DNA of 64,000 bases from Neomicrococcus aestuarii (GCF_014201135.1 NZ_JACHDR010000001.1:2356001-2420000); one strand, 5' to 3'. Counted from the stretch's first letter, positions 25,996-37,490 are shown. Notes: generated from the letters alone by a model not told the origin. Program-made: numbers and translations.

Positions 25996-26520
25996 ATGGC
26001 AACGCCGAATAAGATCTCCGCAGTTGAGGAGATCACTACCGATTTCAAAGAGTCGGAAGCAGCTGTCCTAACCGAATACCGTGGGCTTTCCGTTGGCCAG
26101 TTGAAGGAACTTCGCCGTTCGCTTGGTGCTGAAACCAAGTACTCGGTTGTGAAGAACACCTTGGCTGGCATTGCGGCAAAGGAAGCCGGCATCGAGGCCT
26201 TCGAAGGCCAGCTTGCCGGTCCTACCGCAATCGCTTTCATCAAGGGTGACGCAGTGGCAGCAGCCAAGGCGCTCACGGACTTCGCGAAGGCTAATGACAA
26301 GCTCATCATCAAGACCGGCGTGTTCGAGGGCAAGGCCCTTGACGCAAGCGGCATCGCTGCTCTCGCTGCTCTTGAATCCCGCGAGCTCCAGCTCGCAAAG
26401 GTTGCTGGCGTCCTCAAGGCTCCGGCAGCTGCAGCAGTTCGTATCATCGATGCTTTGCGTTTGAAGCTCGAAGAGACCGACGGCGCAGCACCTGCTGCCG
26501 AGGCACCTGCCGAGGCCTAG
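25996..26520 (+). CDS. rplJ: 50S ribosomal protein L10
   Basis: The 174-residue base of the L7/L12 stalk. It begins MATPNKISAVEEITTDFKES, with the conserved LTEYRGLSVGQLKELR and the C-terminal helix AAVRIIDALRLKLEE that binds L12 dimers. A longer upstream frame runs back through the leader terminator and is not real; AAGGAGGG directly precedes this ATG. Co-transcribed with rplL. Confidence 0.97.
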   Translation: MATPNKISAVEEITTDFKESEAAVLTEYRGLSVGQLKELRRSLGAETKYSVVKNTLAGIAAKEAGIEAFEGQLAGPTAIAFIKGDAVAAAKALTDFAKANDKLIIKTGVFEGKALDASGIAALAALESRELQLAKVAGVLKAPAAAAVRIIDALRLKLEETDGAAPAAEAPAEA

Positions 26521-26577
26521 GCCCAACCCCCATTCATTTTGCGCTGAAGAGCGCACCCAACGAAAGGACGCCACACC

Positions 26578-26958
26578 ATGGCGAAGCTCACGACCGACGA
26601 GCTCCTTGAAGCGTTCAAGGAAATGACCATCATCGAACTTTCCGAGTTCGTGAAGGCATTCGAAGAGAAGTTTGAAGTTACCGCTGCTGCTGTTGCAGTT
26701 GCAGGTCCTGCAGGCGGTGCTGGCGATGCCGGCGCAGCTGAAGAGAAGGACGAGTTCGACGTTGTTCTTGAAGCCGCTGGCGACAAGAAGATCGGCGTTA
26801 TCAAGGAAGTCCGCGCGTTGACTTCCCTCGGCCTGAAGGAAGCTAAGGATCTTGTTGATTCCGCTCCTAAGGCAATCCTTGAAGGTGTTAACAAGGAAAC
26901 CGCTGAAGCTGCTAAGGAAAAGCTCGAAGCAGCAGGCGCAACCGTTACCCTCAAGTAA
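26578..26958 (+). CDS. rplL: 50S ribosomal protein L7/L12
   Basis: The 126-residue stalk protein that recruits translation factors. N-terminal dimerisation domain ([20 protein letters not shown]), an Ala/Gly hinge near residues 38-55, and the globular domain with [20 protein letters not shown] and the factor-binding [14 protein letters not shown]. Ribosome site AAAGGA. Ends before a UUCG-capped terminator. Confidence 0.98.
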   Translation: MAKLTTDELLEAFKEMTIIELSEFVKAFEEKFEVTAAAVAVAGPAGGAGDAGAAEEKDEFDVVLEAAGDKKIGVIKEVRALTSLGLKEAKDLVDSAPKAILEGVNKETAEAAKEKLEAAGATVTLK

Positions 26959-26973
26959 TAGGTTTCGAATTCA

Positions 26974-27013
26974 CGAGAATCCCTCGTCGCCTTCGGGTGG
27001 CGGGGGATTCTCG
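26974..27013 (+). terminator. UUCG-loop terminator after rplL
   Basis: An 18-bp stem (26974-26991 with 26996-27013, including G-U pairs) closed by TTCG. There is little U tract. It separates the rplJL operon from the acyltransferase. Confidence 0.85.
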
Positions 27014-27110
27014 CATTTCCAAGCTTTGAATGCGGGTCTGTGAATGATCCGGCAACTCGGCCGCATAGTTATGTCGAGACACAAAATAGTCACGGTAAGC
27101 TCTCTGTGTC

Positions 27111-28271
27111 ATGTCTAACATCCCCTCCCAGTTCTCGGCGCTCAAAACCGTCCCTGGTCGAGACGGTCGAATCGCCCTGATCGACGGGGTTCGTCTGATT
27201 GCGGCCGTGATTGTGGTGTTGTACCACTACACCGCGTGGCATCACGATCGGTGGGGAACCGCAACAGCGGCGCAAGCGTGGCCACAGCTGGCCCAGTTCA
27301 CGGTCTTCGGAAACATGGGCGTGCAGCTCTTTTTCATCATTTCTGGCTTCGTGATCTTGCTATCCAGCTATGGCCGCAGCAAGGCGAAGTTTGTGGGTTC
27401 GCGAGTGGGCCGCTTGTATCCGGCGTATTGGGTGGGTGTCATCATTACCGGTACGTTGGTGTTTTTTATTTGGCAGCAGCCCAGCCCCACGTTGACGGTG
27501 GGGGAGATTCTGGTGAACCTCACCATGTTCCAGGGCGCCTTCAAGATCGAGGACGTCGACGGTGTCTATTGGACGCTGTGGGCGGAGCTTCGCTTCTACA
27601 TCATGATTCTGCTTCTCATGAGTCTGAAATGGCTCACACCCACAAAAGTCCTCGCGTTCGCCTTCATCTGGCCCGTCGTAGGACTCATTCTTCAGCTGGC
27701 GTTTCCGGATGGTCCCGCGCAGGTCTGGATTTCCCAGTTGCTCATGCCGAAGTATGCAGGGCTTTTCACGGGCGGCATGGCGCTCTTTTTGATCTATAAG
27801 TTTGGCCCCTCGTGGCAACGTGGGGCGGCGTTGATACTTTCGGCCACGATCGCGGCGTTCCACACGAGCATTTACGGCCCGCATGAGGCGAAGGAATTTG
27901 TGGGGATCGAGCCGCCCGCGATCGCCTATTGGTTGATCGTGTTGGGCTTCTTCGCGATGTTGAGCATCTTGACGCTCACGCGGCTGAATCGCGTGAACTT
28001 CGGCGGGTTGAAGACGGCTGGCGCCATCACGTACCCGATGTACCTGTTGCATCAGGTGATTGGCTGGTGGCTCATTGGTTTGCTGTCTCCGGTGCTGCCT
28101 CGTTGGGCGACGCTCGCGCTGGTCATCGCGCTCATTGCCGTGGCGGCGTGGGGCGTCAACCGCTGGGTTGAGGTCCCCTTTGGTGGGCGACTCGCGAAGT
28201 TGGTGGAGAAAAAGCTGAGCCGGCACCGTCGTGAGACAGCACCGGCCCAGAAGGGGTTGCGTAGTTCCTAG
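27111..28271 (+). CDS. Acyltransferase 3 family membrane protein
   Basis: A 386-residue integral membrane O-acyltransferase (OafA/YrhL type) with about ten hydrophobic segments. The family signature is seen at IDGVRLIAAVIVVLYHYTAWH (catalytic His near residue 42) and MGVQLFFIISGFVILLSSYGRSKAKFVGSRVGRLYPAYW in successive segments. Such proteins acetylate or acylate cell-wall or exported sugars. Its place between rplL and rpoB is unusual. The stop overlaps the convergent thiolase stop, and a TAAGCT box close to the ATG suggests a very short leader. Confidence 0.88.
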   Translation: MSNIPSQFSALKTVPGRDGRIALIDGVRLIAAVIVVLYHYTAWHHDRWGTATAAQAWPQLAQFTVFGNMGVQLFFIISGFVILLSSYGRSKAKFVGSRVGRLYPAYWVGVIITGTLVFFIWQQPSPTLTVGEILVNLTMFQGAFKIEDVDGVYWTLWAELRFYIMILLLMSLKWLTPTKVLAFAFIWPVVGLILQLAFPDGPAQVWISQLLMPKYAGLFTGGMALFLIYKFGPSWQRGAALILSATIAAFHTSIYGPHEAKEFVGIEPPAIAYWLIVLGFFAMLSILTLTRLNRVNFGGLKTAGAITYPMYLLHQVIGWWLIGLLSPVLPRWATLALVIALIAVAAWGVNRWVEVPFGGRLAKLVEKKLSRHRRETAPAQKGLRSS

Positions 28272-29500
28272 AGGAAGAGGGTCAGGGCCTCGCCTTGGCC
28301 GCCGCCGCCGCAGAGGCTGACGGCTGCTTTTCCGCCACCACGACGACGCAGCTCAAGCGCCGCATGCAGGGCCAGTCGCGCTCCGGATGCGCCAATGGGA
28401 TGCCCGAGTGCGATGGCGCCACCGTGGATGTTGGTTTTCTCGAGCGGGTAGTTCAGGTCCTTGAGGGACTGAACGGCGACGGCGCCGAAGGCTTCGTTGA
28501 TCTCGATGAAGTCCAGATCCTCAACGTTCCAGCCTTGACGCTGGACCGCGGAGATGATGGCGTTGGACGGTTGCGAATGCAGGGACGTGTCTGGTCCGGC
28601 GACTTGTCCGGGAGCGCCGATGGTTGCGAGGATCGTGAGCCCGTGCTGTTGTGCGTACTCTCGCGAGGTAATGACGACGGCGGCTGCGCCATCTGAAAGT
28701 GGCGAGGAGTTTCCGGCGGTGATGGTGCCTTCTTTGTCGAAGGCGGGGCGAAGCGCGCCGAGGGATTCAACTGTGGAATCGGGGCGGATGCCTTCGTCCT
28801 TGGTTACCTGAACGGGGTCGCCCTTGCGCTGCGGAATGACGACGGGAACAATTTCGTCGTCGAAAACGCCGTCGGCTGCTGCCTTACCCGCGCGCTGGTG
28901 GGATTGGGCGGCAACGTCATCTTGAGGCTCGCGGGCAATGCCCAACTCACCGTTCTTGCGTTCGGTGGAAATTCCCATGGATTGGCCGTCGAAAGCGTCC
29001 GTGAGACCGTCGAAGGCTACCGAGTCAACGGCCTTCATGTCACCGTAGCTCCAGCCCACGCGGGCGCCGGGGAGAAGATAAGGGGCGTTCGTCATCGATT
29101 CCTGGCCACCTGCCACCACAACGTCAGCTTCGTTCAGGCGAACGAGCCGAGCGGCGTCGGTAATGGCGGCGAGGCCGGAGAGGCACACCTTGTTGATGGT
29201 GACGGTGGGGGTGTTCCAGCCAAGGCCCGCTTTGATAGCGGACTGGCGTGCCGGGTTCTGACCTTGCCCGGCTTGCACCACATGACCCATGATGACTTGT
29301 TGAACGGCTTCGGGGGAGACCCCAGCCTTCTCCAACGCGCCGACGATAGCGACAGCGCCGAGTTCGACTGCCGACTGGCTGGCGAGAGCGCCCTTGAACT
29401 TTCCAAACGGGGTACGTGCGCCCCCAACAATCACCGCATCACGCGGGTTTTCGAGCGAAACCGCAGCTGCGGCGTCGTCATTGACAGAATCTGACGTCAT
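28268..29500 (-). CDS. Acetyl-CoA C-acetyltransferase (thiolase)
   Basis: A 410-residue type II thiolase that condenses or cleaves acetoacetyl-CoA. Seen here: the nucleophilic Cys in NKVCLSGLAAI (about residue 99), the VVAGGQESMTNAPYLLPGAR block, the catalytic His in ALGHPIGASGARL and the second Cys in CGGGGQGEAL. The upstream in-frame codons add eight residues, but AGGA lies well before the ATG at 29500. It is divergent from rpoB and overlaps the acyltransferase at its 3' end. It contains one exact and one near copy of the 14-bp word. Confidence 0.93.
   Translation of the reverse strand: MTSDSVNDDAAAAVSLENPRDAVIVGGARTPFGKFKGALASQSAVELGAVAIVGALEKAGVSPEAVQQVIMGHVVQAGQGQNPARQSAIKAGLGWNTPTVTINKVCLSGLAAITDAARLVRLNEADVVVAGGQESMTNAPYLLPGARVGWSYGDMKAVDSVAFDGLTDAFDGQSMGISTERKNGELGIAREPQDDVAAQSHQRAGKAAADGVFDDEIVPVVIPQRKGDPVQVTKDEGIRPDSTVESLGALRPAFDKEGTITAGNSSPLSDGAAAVVITSREYAQQHGLTILATIGAPGQVAGPDTSLHSQPSNAIISAVQRQGWNVEDLDFIEINEAFGAVAVQSLKDLNYPLEKTNIHGGAIALGHPIGASGARLALHAALELRRRGGGKAAVSLCGGGGQGEALTLFL
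28340..28353 (+). repeat. Dispersed 14-bp word, copy 5 (in the thiolase gene)
   Basis: Exact ACGACGACGCAGCT. The thiolase coding strand reads GAG-CTG-CGT-CGT-CGT (ELRRR), a frame different from the other copies. Confidence 0.85.
29465..29478 (-). repeat. Near copy (13/14) of the dispersed word
   Basis: AGCTGCGGCGTCGT on the plus strand, one mismatch. It lies in the N-terminal codons of the thiolase (DDAAA). Confidence 0.6.
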
Positions 29501-29592
29501 GGAAATCCTCACAATCTCACCCAAAATATGTTCTACGACACATCGCTGTGTTCAGGAACTAGGCTACCCGTGATCGAGTGGAGAAATTCGCT

Positions 29593-29621
29593 TTTACATG
29601 TTATGCGCAAGCGTGTAATAT
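29593..29621 (+). promoter_or_regulatory. Promoter of rpoBC
   Basis: TTTACA at 29593-29598, 17-base spacer, TAATAT at 29616-29621. Transcription would start near 29628, leaving a leader of about 115 bases before rpoB. Confidence 0.8.
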
Positions 29622-29743
29622 GGATCTTTGCGTCTCCCTCATTTTTTTGCAGCCTTCATATAGCGGTGGGCTCAGCCATAGTAGCGACTAGTGCGCTCTG
29701 AGGGGAACGTCCGGAAACATGACGGTCTGTGGAAGGATCTCTC

Positions 29744-32700
29744 TTGGTGGCCTCGAGCACCCCAGCAAACCATACCGCTAGCTCGGCCCGTACCGCGGAA
29801 GCGGCAGGTCGACTCTCATTCGCTAAGATTCAGGAACCTTTGGATGTTCCTGACCTCTTGGCGCTGCAAACCCAAAGCTTTGACTGGCTTGTCGGCAACG
29901 ACGCCTGGAAGGCTCGCGTTGAGGAAGCTGTAGCCCGTGGTGACCACGGACTTGCAACGACCTCGGGTCTGGCAGAAATCTTCGAAGAAATCTCCCCGAT
30001 TGAAGACTTCCAGGGCACCATGTCCTTGAGCTTCTCGGATCCAGAATTCGCAGATCCAAAGTACACCATGGCCGAGTGCAAGGACCGCGACGCAACGTAC
30101 GCGGCTCCTTTGTACGTCAAGGCCGAGTTCATGAACAACACCACGGGCGAAATCAAGCAGCAGACCGTGTTCATGGGCGACTTCCCACTCATGACGGACA
30201 AGGGAACCTTCATCATCAACGGCACCGAGCGTGTTGTTGTGTCTCAGTTGGTTCGTTCCCCTGGTGCTTACTTCGAGCGCACGCCGGACAAGACCAGTGA
30301 CAAGGACATCTTCACCGCGAAGATCATCCCGTCCCGCGGCGCTTGGTTCGAGCTCGAAATTGATAAGCGCGACCAGGTTGGCGTTCGTCTTGACCGTAAG
30401 CGTAAGCAGTCCGTCACTGTCCTGTTGAAGGCTCTTGGCTGGACCGACTCCCGCATTCTGGAAGAGTTCGGCAGCTACGACTCGATCCGTGCAACGCTCG
30501 AGAAGGACTCTGTTAAGACTCGCGAAGAAGCTCTTCTCGACATCTACCGCAAGCTTCGCCCGGGCGAGCCACCAACGGTTGAAGCTGGTTGGGCGCTCCT
30601 CGAGAACTTGTACTTCAACTCGAAGCGCTACGACCTCGCAAAGGTTGGTCGTTACAAGATCAACCGCAAGCTCGGTGTTGACGTTGCCCTCAATGACCCG
30701 AAGGCATCCGTTCTTTCCGAGAACGACATCGTTGCCATGATCCACTTCTTGGTTGCTCTCCACGCTGGCGAGAAGACCATGAAGGGTGTCCGCAAGGGCG
30801 AAGAGGTTGACGTACGTATCGATGTTGATGACATCGACCACTTCGGCAACCGTCGTATCCGCGCCGTGGGCGAGCTCATCGAGAACCAGGTTCGTACGGG
30901 TCTTTCCCGTATGGAGCGCGTGGTTCGCGAACGCATGACCACCCAGGACGTCGAGGCCATCACGCCGCAGACCCTGATCAACATCCGTCCAGTGGTTGCA
31001 GCTATCAAGGAGTTCTTCGGAACCTCCCAGCTGTCCCAGTTCATGGACCAGAACAACCCGCTCGCCGGTTTGACCCACAAGCGCCGTTTGTCTGCGCTTG
31101 GCCCAGGTGGTCTTTCTCGTGACCGTGCAGGCATGGAAGTTCGAGACGTTCACCCGTCTCACTACGGACGTATGTGCCCCATCGAAACCCCTGAAGGCCC
31201 GAACATTGGTCTGATCGGTTCGTTGGCAACCTACGGCCGCATCAACGCCTTCGGCTTCATCGAGACCCCGTACCGTAAGGTCGTCAACGGCCAGGTCACG
31301 GAGCAGATCGACTACCTCACGGCAGACGAAGAGCTCGAAGCAGTGTTGGCTCAGGCAAACGCTCCTCTTGATGAGAAGAACTTCTTCACCGAAGAACTGG
31401 TCCTCTGCCGCGAACGTGGCGGTGGCGGTGAGCCTGTGCTCGTTGAGCCTGCTGAGATCGACTACATGGACGTTTCCCCACGCCAGATGGTGTCTGTGGC
31501 AACGGCTTTGATTCCGTTCCTCGAGCACGACGATGCTAACCGCGCACTCATGGGTGCCAACATGCAGCGTCAGGCTGTTCCACTCCTTCAGTCCGAGGCT
31601 CCTTTGGTGGGTACCGGCATGGAGAAGTTCGCAGCTGTTGACGCCGGCGACTCTGTCACCGCTCGTCAGTCTGGCGTCGTGACCGATGTGTCCGCTGACC
31701 TCGTCACCGTGATGAACGATGACGGAACGCAGACGCACTACCCGATCATGAAGTTCGCTCGCTCTAACCAGGGCAACGCTTACAACCAGCGCGTGCGCGT
31801 GACCGAAGGCGATCGCGTTGAGTTCAACTCGATCATCGCTGACGGTCCTTCCACGGACAAGGGCGAATTGGCTCTCGGTAAGAACCTCCTCGTGGCATTC
31901 ATGTCATGGGAAGGCCACAACTTCGAGGACGCCATCATCCTGTCCCAGCGCATGGTCTCTGACGATGTGCTGACCTCGATTCACATCGAAGAGCACGAAG
32001 TTGACGCTCGCGACACCAAGCTGGGTGCCGAGGAAATCACGCGAGACATCCCGAATGTTTCCGAAGAAATCCTTGCTCAGCTCGACGAGCGCGGCATCAT
32101 CCACATCGGTGCAGAGGTTGAAGCTGGCGACATCCTTGTGGGTCGTGTGACTCCAAAGGGTGAAACCGAATTGACCCCTGAAGAGCGCTTGCTCCGCGCT
32201 ATCTTCGGTGAGAAGTCTCGCGAAGTTCGCGACACCTCGCTCAAGGTTCCACACGGTGAATCCGGAACCGTTATTGGCGTTCGTATCTTCGATCGCGATG
32301 ACGACGACGAGTTGCCACCAGGCGTGAACCAATTGGTCCGCGTGTACGTTGCCCAGAAGCGTAAGATCACCAACGGTGACAAGCTTGCAGGCCGTCACGG
32401 TAACAAGGGTGTTATTTCTAAGATCCTCCCGATCGAAGACATGCCATTCCTTGAAGACGGAACCCCAGTTGACGTGGTCTTGAACCCACTGGGTGTGCCG
32501 GGCCGTATGAACGTGGGCCAGGTTCTTGAAATCCACCTCGCTTGGGCAGCTAAGCAGGGTTGGAAGATCGAGGGCGAGCCTGATTGGGTGAAGAACCTTC
32601 CGAACTTGCCGCGTGAAACCGGTCCAACGACGGTTGCAACCCCAGTGTTCGATGGTGCTAGCGAAACCGAAATCCGCGGAATCTTGGGTCACACCAACCC

Positions 32701-33250
32701 AACCCGCGATGGCGTTCGCTTGGTTGAGACCACCGGTAAGGCTCGTCTGATTGACGGCCGCTCCGGCGAACCGTTCCCGGATCCAATCTCCATTGGCTAC
32801 ATGTACATCTTGAAGCTTCACCACTTGGTGGATGACAAGATCCACGCGCGTTCCACGGGTCCTTACTCGATGATTACGCAGCAGCCATTGGGTGGTAAGG
32901 CACAGTTCGGTGGTCAGCGCTTCGGTGAAATGGAAGTGTGGGCGCTCGAAGCTTATGGCGCCGCTTACACCCTCCAAGAACTCTTGACCATCAAGTCTGA
33001 CGATATTCACGGTCGTGTGAAGGTCTACGAAGCCATCGTCAAGGGCGAGAACATCCCCGAGCCAGGTGTGCCGGAATCCTTCAAGGTTTTGATCAAGGAA
33101 ATGCAGTCCTTGTGCTTGAACGTTGAGGTCCTCACTGCTGATAACCAGCTGATCGACATGCGCGACTCGGATGAAGAACACTTCCGGGCCGCCGAAGAAC
33201 TCGGAATCGACCTGTCGCGGGCGGAGCCGAACTCGGTAGAAGAGGTCTAA
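29744..33250 (+). CDS. rpoB: RNA polymerase beta subunit
   Basis: The catalytic beta subunit, about 1168 residues. The rifampicin-binding region ([18 protein letters not shown], then [10 protein letters not shown]) starts near residue 427 and has the sensitive-type Asp, His and Ser. Other blocks: [53 protein letters not shown]. The start is chosen as the TTG at 29744 (MVASSTPAN), six bases after GGAAGGA; a GTG at 29729 and another at 29747 are alternatives. Own promoter at 29593. Confidence 0.97.
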   Translation: MVASSTPANHTASSARTAEAAGRLSFAKIQEPLDVPDLLALQTQSFDWLVGNDAWKARVEEAVARGDHGLATTSGLAEIFEEISPIEDFQGTMSLSFSDPEFADPKYTMAECKDRDATYAAPLYVKAEFMNNTTGEIKQQTVFMGDFPLMTDKGTFIINGTERVVVSQLVRSPGAYFERTPDKTSDKDIFTAKIIPSRGAWFELEIDKRDQVGVRLDRKRKQSVTVLLKALGWTDSRILEEFGSYDSIRATLEKDSVKTREEALLDIYRKLRPGEPPTVEAGWALLENLYFNSKRYDLAKVGRYKINRKLGVDVALNDPKASVLSENDIVAMIHFLVALHAGEKTMKGVRKGEEVDVRIDVDDIDHFGNRRIRAVGELIENQVRTGLSRMERVVRERMTTQDVEAITPQTLINIRPVVAAIKEFFGTSQLSQFMDQNNPLAGLTHKRRLSALGPGGLSRDRAGMEVRDVHPSHYGRMCPIETPEGPNIGLIGSLATYGRINAFGFIETPYRKVVNGQVTEQIDYLTADEELEAVLAQANAPLDEKNFFTEELVLCRERGGGGEPVLVEPAEIDYMDVSPRQMVSVATALIPFLEHDDANRALMGANMQRQAVPLLQSEAPLVGTGMEKFAAVDAGDSVTARQSGVVTDVSADLVTVMNDDGTQTHYPIMKFARSNQGNAYNQRVRVTEGDRVEFNSIIADGPSTDKGELALGKNLLVAFMSWEGHNFEDAIILSQRMVSDDVLTSIHIEEHEVDARDTKLGAEEITRDIPNVSEEILAQLDERGIIHIGAEVEAGDILVGRVTPKGETELTPEERLLRAIFGEKSREVRDTSLKVPHGESGTVIGVRIFDRDDDDELPPGVNQLVRVYVAQKRKITNGDKLAGRHGNKGVISKILPIEDMPFLEDGTPVDVVLNPLGVPGRMNVGQVLEIHLAWAAKQGWKIEGEPDWVKNLPNLPRETGPTTVATPVFDGASETEIRGILGHTNPTRDGVRLVETTGKARLIDGRSGEPFPDPISIGYMYILKLHHLVDDKIHARSTGPYSMITQQPLGGKAQFGGQRFGEMEVWALEAYGAAYTLQELLTIKSDDIHGRVKVYEAIVKGENIPEPGVPESFKVLIKEMQSLCLNVEVLTADNQLIDMRDSDEEHFRAAEELGIDLSRAEPNSVEEV

Positions 33251-33392
33251 TGCGGTAGCCGCCGCGAGGCACCCAAGCCAAACGGCGGCGTCGTATTTCC
33301 CCTTTATCACCGAGCGAAACTACCCGCTCCTCGGCGAGATCAACTCTCGCCCTTCACAAGATTTCTAAGCAAAAGAGAGAGACAGGACCTAC

Positions 33393-36300
33393 ATGTCCAA
33401 CGAACCCTCATTCGGCAAGATGCGCATTGGCCTCGCTACCGCGGAGAACATCCGCGAGTGGAGCTACGGCGAGGTTAAGAAGCCGGAAACCATCAACTAC
33501 CGCACGCTCAAGCCCGAGAAGGACGGCTTGTTCTGCGAAAAGATCTTCGGCCCGTCACGTGACTGGGAATGCTACTGCGGTAAGTACAAGCGTGTCCGCT
33601 TCAAGGGCATCATTTGTGAGCGCTGTGGCGTTGAAGTTACCCGCGCCAAGGTTCGCCGTGAGCGCATGGGCCACATCGAGCTCGCCGCTCCTGTAACCCA
33701 CATCTGGTACTTCAAGGGTGTCCCATCCCGTTTGGGCTACTTGCTTGACTTGGCTCCGAAGGACCTCGAAAAGGTCATCTACTTCGCTGCCTACATGATC
33801 ACCTCTGTTGACGAAGAGCGTCGTCACGCGGAATTGCCTAACCTTCAGGCTCAGCACGACATCGACAAGAAGCGCTTGCAGGATCAGCGCGACGCCGACA
33901 TCGCCGCTGTTGCGAAGGATCTTGAGACCGAGCTTGCCGCTTTGGAAGCTGAGGGCGCTAAGAGCCCAGCTACCAAGAAGGCTCGCGATATGGCCGACAA
34001 GACCATGGCGCAGATCCGTAAGCGCGCCGACGCTGAGATCGAACGCATGGACCAGGTCTGGGACCGCTTCAAGAACCTCAAGGTCGCTGACCTTGAAGGT
34101 GACGAAGGCCTGTACCGCGCCCTGCGCGAAAAGTACGGACTGTACTTCGAAGGCTCCATGGGTGCCGAAGCTATCAAGAAGCGTCTTGAGAACTTCGACA
34201 TGGCCGCTGAATCTGAGCTGCTGCACGACATCATCCAGAACGGCAAGGGCCAGCGCAAGACCCGCGCCCTCAAGCGCCTCAAGGTTGTCAACGCGTTCTT
34301 GTCCACGGACAACTCGCCACTTGGCATGGTCCTTGACGCCGTTCCAGTGATCCCACCGGAGCTTCGCCCGATGGTTCAGCTCGACGGTGGCCGTTTCGCA
34401 ACGTCCGACCTCAACGACCTGTACCGCCGTGTGATCAACCGCAACAACCGCCTCAAGCGTTTGTTGGACTTGGGTGCACCGGAAATCATCGTGAACAACG
34501 AAAAGCGCATGCTTCAAGAAGCTGTGGACTCGTTGTTCGACAACGGCCGTCGTGGACGTCCGGTGACCGGACCGGGCAACCGTCCGCTCAAGTCGCTCTC
34601 TGACATGCTCAAGGGTAAGCAGGGTCGTTTCCGCCAGAACCTCTTGGGTAAGCGCGTTGACTACTCCGGCCGTTCCGTGATCGTTGTTGGTCCGCAGCTG
34701 AAGTTGCACCAGTGTGGTCTGCCTAAGCAGATGGCGCTTGAGCTCTTCAAGCCGTTCGTGATGAAGCGCTTGGTTGACCTCAACCACGCACAGAACATCA
34801 AGAGCGCTAAGCGCATGGTGGAGCGTTACAACCCACACGTGTGGGACGTTCTCGAAGAGATCATCACCGAGCACCCAGTGCTGCTGAACCGTGCACCTAC
34901 CCTTCACCGCTTGGGCATCCAGGCGTTCGAGCCACAGCTCGTTGAAGGTAAGGCACTTCAGCTTCACCCGCTCGTGTGTGCAGCCTTCAACGCTGACTTC
35001 GACGGTGACCAGATGGCAGTTCACTTGCCGCTGTCCCCAGAAGCTCAGGCTGAAGCTCGCATCCTGATGCTCTCGAGCCACAACATCCTGAAGCCGTCCG
35101 ATGGCCGTCCAGTTGCTTTGCCTTCCCAGGACATGATCATTGGTCTGCACCACTTGACCACCAAGCGTCCAGGTGAAAAGGGTGAGGGACGTTCGTTCTC
35201 GACCCCAGCAGAAGCCGTCATGGCGTTGGATAAGCGCGATTTGCACTTGAACGCAATCGTGAACATCCGCGTACCAAACTTCGTGCCATCTTCCGAGATG
35301 CCTGCACCTGAAGGTTGGGTTGAGGGTGAGCCAGCACTGATTACGACGTCGCTGGGTCAGGTTCTGTTCAACGACACACTTCCCGAGGACTACCCATGGG
35401 TTGAAGGCGTTGCGGGCAAGGACAAGCTGTCCGAGATTGTTAACGACTTGGCTGAGCGTTACCCGAAGGTTCAGGTGGCATTGACCCTTGATCACCTCAA
35501 GGATGCTGGCTTCCGTTGGGCTACTCGCTCCGGTGTGACGGTTGCTATCTCTGACATCACCTCCAACATGGACAAGGCAGCCATCCTTGCTCCATACGAA
35601 GAGCGTGCTCTCAAGGTTCAGCAGAACTACGATTCCGGTTTGATCGCTGATGACGAGCGTCGTCAGGAGCTCATCGAGATCTGGAACAAGGCAACTGACG
35701 AAGTTGCTGAGGCCATGAAGAACGGCATGGAGAAGCTCAACACCATTAACCGTATGGTGACCTCCAAGGCTCGTGGTAACTGGCTGCAATTGCGTCAGAT
35801 CGCCGGTATCCGTGGCCTCGTGTCCAACCCGAAGGGCGAAATTATCCCTCGCCCGATTAAGTCTTCTTACCGTGAAGGCTTGTCCGTTCTTGAGTACTTC
35901 ATCGCTACCCACGGTGCCCGTAAGGGTCTTGCTGATACCGCGTTGAAGACCGCTAACTCGGGTTACTTGACGCGTCGTCTCGTGGACGTTTCGCAGGACG
36001 TTATTGTTCGCGAAGCTGACTGTGGCACCGAGCGTGGCTTGACCGTCACGATCGCGCGTCCAAACGAGACCACGGGCGAGTTGGTTCTTGATGAGACCGT
36101 AGAGAACTCTGCATACGCACGTACCCTGGCTGTTGACGTCGTTGACGCCAACGGTGAAATCCTCGGCAGCGCCGGCGATGACGTGGGAGACGTTGCAATC
36201 AACAAGTTCTTTGAGGCTGGCGTTACCACCGTCAAGGTTCGCTCCGTACTCACGTGTGAGTCCAAGGTTGGAACCTGTGCAGCTTGCTACGGCCGCTCCT

Positions 36301-37289
36301 TGGCAACGGGTAAGACCGTTGACATCGGCGAGGCTGTTGGCATTATTGCCGCACAGTCCATTGGTGAGCCGGGTACCCAGCTGACCATGCGTACCTTCCA
36401 CACCGGTGGTGTTGCTTCCGCAGAAGACATCACCCAGGGTCTGCCTCGTATTCAGGAACTCTTCGAAGCGCGTACCCCTAAGGGTGTCGCTCCGATTTCC
36501 GAGGTTGCAGGTCGCGTCAACATCGAAGACACGGATCGCCAGCTTCGCTTGGTGATCACGCCTGATGATGGCACCGAAGAGATTGCTTACCCGGTCTTGC
36601 GTCGTGCACGTCTCTTGGTCAAGGATGGCGAGTCCGTCACCGTTGGCCAGCAGCTTGTTGCCGGTGCTATTGACCCGAAGCAGGTTCTTCGTGTTCTTGG
36701 CCCTCGTGAAGCCCAGAAGTTCTTGGTTCGCGAAGTTCAGAACGTGTACCAGTCCCAGGGTGTGGGCATCCACGATAAGCACGTGGAAGTCATCGTTCGC
36801 CAGATGCTTCGCCGCATCACCGTGATCGAGTCCGGCGACACCAACTTGCTCCCGGGCGAGTTGACCGACCGTGCTCGCTTCACCGATGAGAACCGTGCGG
36901 CCGTACAGCAGGGCTTGACTCCTGCATCCGGCCGTGACGAACTCATGGGTATCACGAAGGCATCGTTGGCTACGGAATCGTGGCTCTCGGCCGCATCCTT
37001 CCAAGAAACCACCCGCGTCTTGACGCAGGCGGCAATGGAAGCCAAGGAAGATACCTTGCTTGGTCTGAAGGAGAACGTCATCATCGGTAAGCTCATCCCA
37101 GCCGGCACCGGCTTGGATCGCTACACCCAGGTTGACGTGGAGCCGACCGAAGAAGCACGTGCAAACGTCTTCACCGGTCCAAGCGCCTTCTCCGGATTCG
37201 ACTACGAGGGACTGGACACCGCACAGGGTGCACCGGACTACCTCGCCATGTCGATGGACGACTACAACTTCGGTGGCGACTTCCGCTAA
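33393..37289 (+). CDS. rpoC: RNA polymerase beta' subunit
   Basis: The 1298-residue beta' subunit. The N-terminal zinc ribbon has Cys pairs in CYCG and CERCG, the active-site [12 protein letters not shown] near residue 535 supplies the Mg-binding Asp residues, and a second Cys cluster lies in [15 protein letters not shown] near residue 955. The bridge/trigger area [10 protein letters not shown] is intact. The gap from rpoB is 142 bases with no terminator, so they are co-transcribed. Ribosome site AGAGAGACAGGA. Confidence 0.98.
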   Translation: MSNEPSFGKMRIGLATAENIREWSYGEVKKPETINYRTLKPEKDGLFCEKIFGPSRDWECYCGKYKRVRFKGIICERCGVEVTRAKVRRERMGHIELAAPVTHIWYFKGVPSRLGYLLDLAPKDLEKVIYFAAYMITSVDEERRHAELPNLQAQHDIDKKRLQDQRDADIAAVAKDLETELAALEAEGAKSPATKKARDMADKTMAQIRKRADAEIERMDQVWDRFKNLKVADLEGDEGLYRALREKYGLYFEGSMGAEAIKKRLENFDMAAESELLHDIIQNGKGQRKTRALKRLKVVNAFLSTDNSPLGMVLDAVPVIPPELRPMVQLDGGRFATSDLNDLYRRVINRNNRLKRLLDLGAPEIIVNNEKRMLQEAVDSLFDNGRRGRPVTGPGNRPLKSLSDMLKGKQGRFRQNLLGKRVDYSGRSVIVVGPQLKLHQCGLPKQMALELFKPFVMKRLVDLNHAQNIKSAKRMVERYNPHVWDVLEEIITEHPVLLNRAPTLHRLGIQAFEPQLVEGKALQLHPLVCAAFNADFDGDQMAVHLPLSPEAQAEARILMLSSHNILKPSDGRPVALPSQDMIIGLHHLTTKRPGEKGEGRSFSTPAEAVMALDKRDLHLNAIVNIRVPNFVPSSEMPAPEGWVEGEPALITTSLGQVLFNDTLPEDYPWVEGVAGKDKLSEIVNDLAERYPKVQVALTLDHLKDAGFRWATRSGVTVAISDITSNMDKAAILAPYEERALKVQQNYDSGLIADDERRQELIEIWNKATDEVAEAMKNGMEKLNTINRMVTSKARGNWLQLRQIAGIRGLVSNPKGEIIPRPIKSSYREGLSVLEYFIATHGARKGLADTALKTANSGYLTRRLVDVSQDVIVREADCGTERGLTVTIARPNETTGELVLDETVENSAYARTLAVDVVDANGEILGSAGDDVGDVAINKFFEAGVTTVKVRSVLTCESKVGTCAACYGRSLATGKTVDIGEAVGIIAAQSIGEPGTQLTMRTFHTGGVASAEDITQGLPRIQELFEARTPKGVAPISEVAGRVNIEDTDRQLRLVITPDDGTEEIAYPVLRRARLLVKDGESVTVGQQLVAGAIDPKQVLRVLGPREAQKFLVREVQNVYQSQGVGIHDKHVEVIVRQMLRRITVIESGDTNLLPGELTDRARFTDENRAAVQQGLTPASGRDELMGITKASLATESWLSAASFQETTRVLTQAAMEAKEDTLLGLKENVIIGKLIPAGTGLDRYTQVDVEPTEEARANVFTGPSAFSGFDYEGLDTAQGAPDYLAMSMDDYNFGGDFR

Positions 37290-37305
37290 GGAATAGCTCA
37301 CGAAA

Positions 37306-37341
37306 CGCAGGGCCCGTACTCTTCGGAGTGCGGGCCCTGCG
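37306..37341 (+). terminator. UUCG-loop terminator after rpoC
   Basis: CGCAGGGCCCGTACTC and GAGTGCGGGCCCTGCG form a 16-bp stem (one T-G pair) closed by TTCG. No U tract. Confidence 0.85.
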
Positions 37342-37345
37342 CCGT

Positions 37346-37381
37346 TAACAGCTGTGTGAGAGCCTAACGGCTGTGTGAGAG
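37346..37381 (+). repeat. 17-bp tandem duplication
   Basis: TAACAGCTGTGTGAGAG at 37346-37362 and TAACGGCTGTGTGAGAG at 37365-37381, 16 of 17 identical, period 19 bp. Confidence 0.75.
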
Positions 37382-37484
37382 TGGCTCGTGCAGCCCAGTA
37401 GAATCCCTCAGAGGTGAAGAAACAACTGGGTGTATTCTCATTTAGTTGTTTACGCGAAAAACGCTAGTCAGAAGCATTTCTTTC

Positions 37485-37490
37485 TATACT
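37485..37490 (+). promoter_or_regulatory. Candidate -10 box of the str operon
   Basis: TATACT in an A/T-rich stretch upstream of rpsL. No good -35 hexamer is seen at the right spacing. Confidence 0.45.

Noticed and set aside
29816-33310. Two antisense frames opposite rpoB (640 and 468 codons)
   Set aside because: Same codon-bias artefact; composition is odd and no ribosome sites are present.
33555-37301. A 1248-codon open frame antisense to rpoC
   Set aside because: It lies wholly opposite a conserved gene and has no recognisable domain; strong codon bias in rpoC leaves the antisense frame without stops. Similar long antisense frames oppose rpoB, fusA, tuf and rplB.
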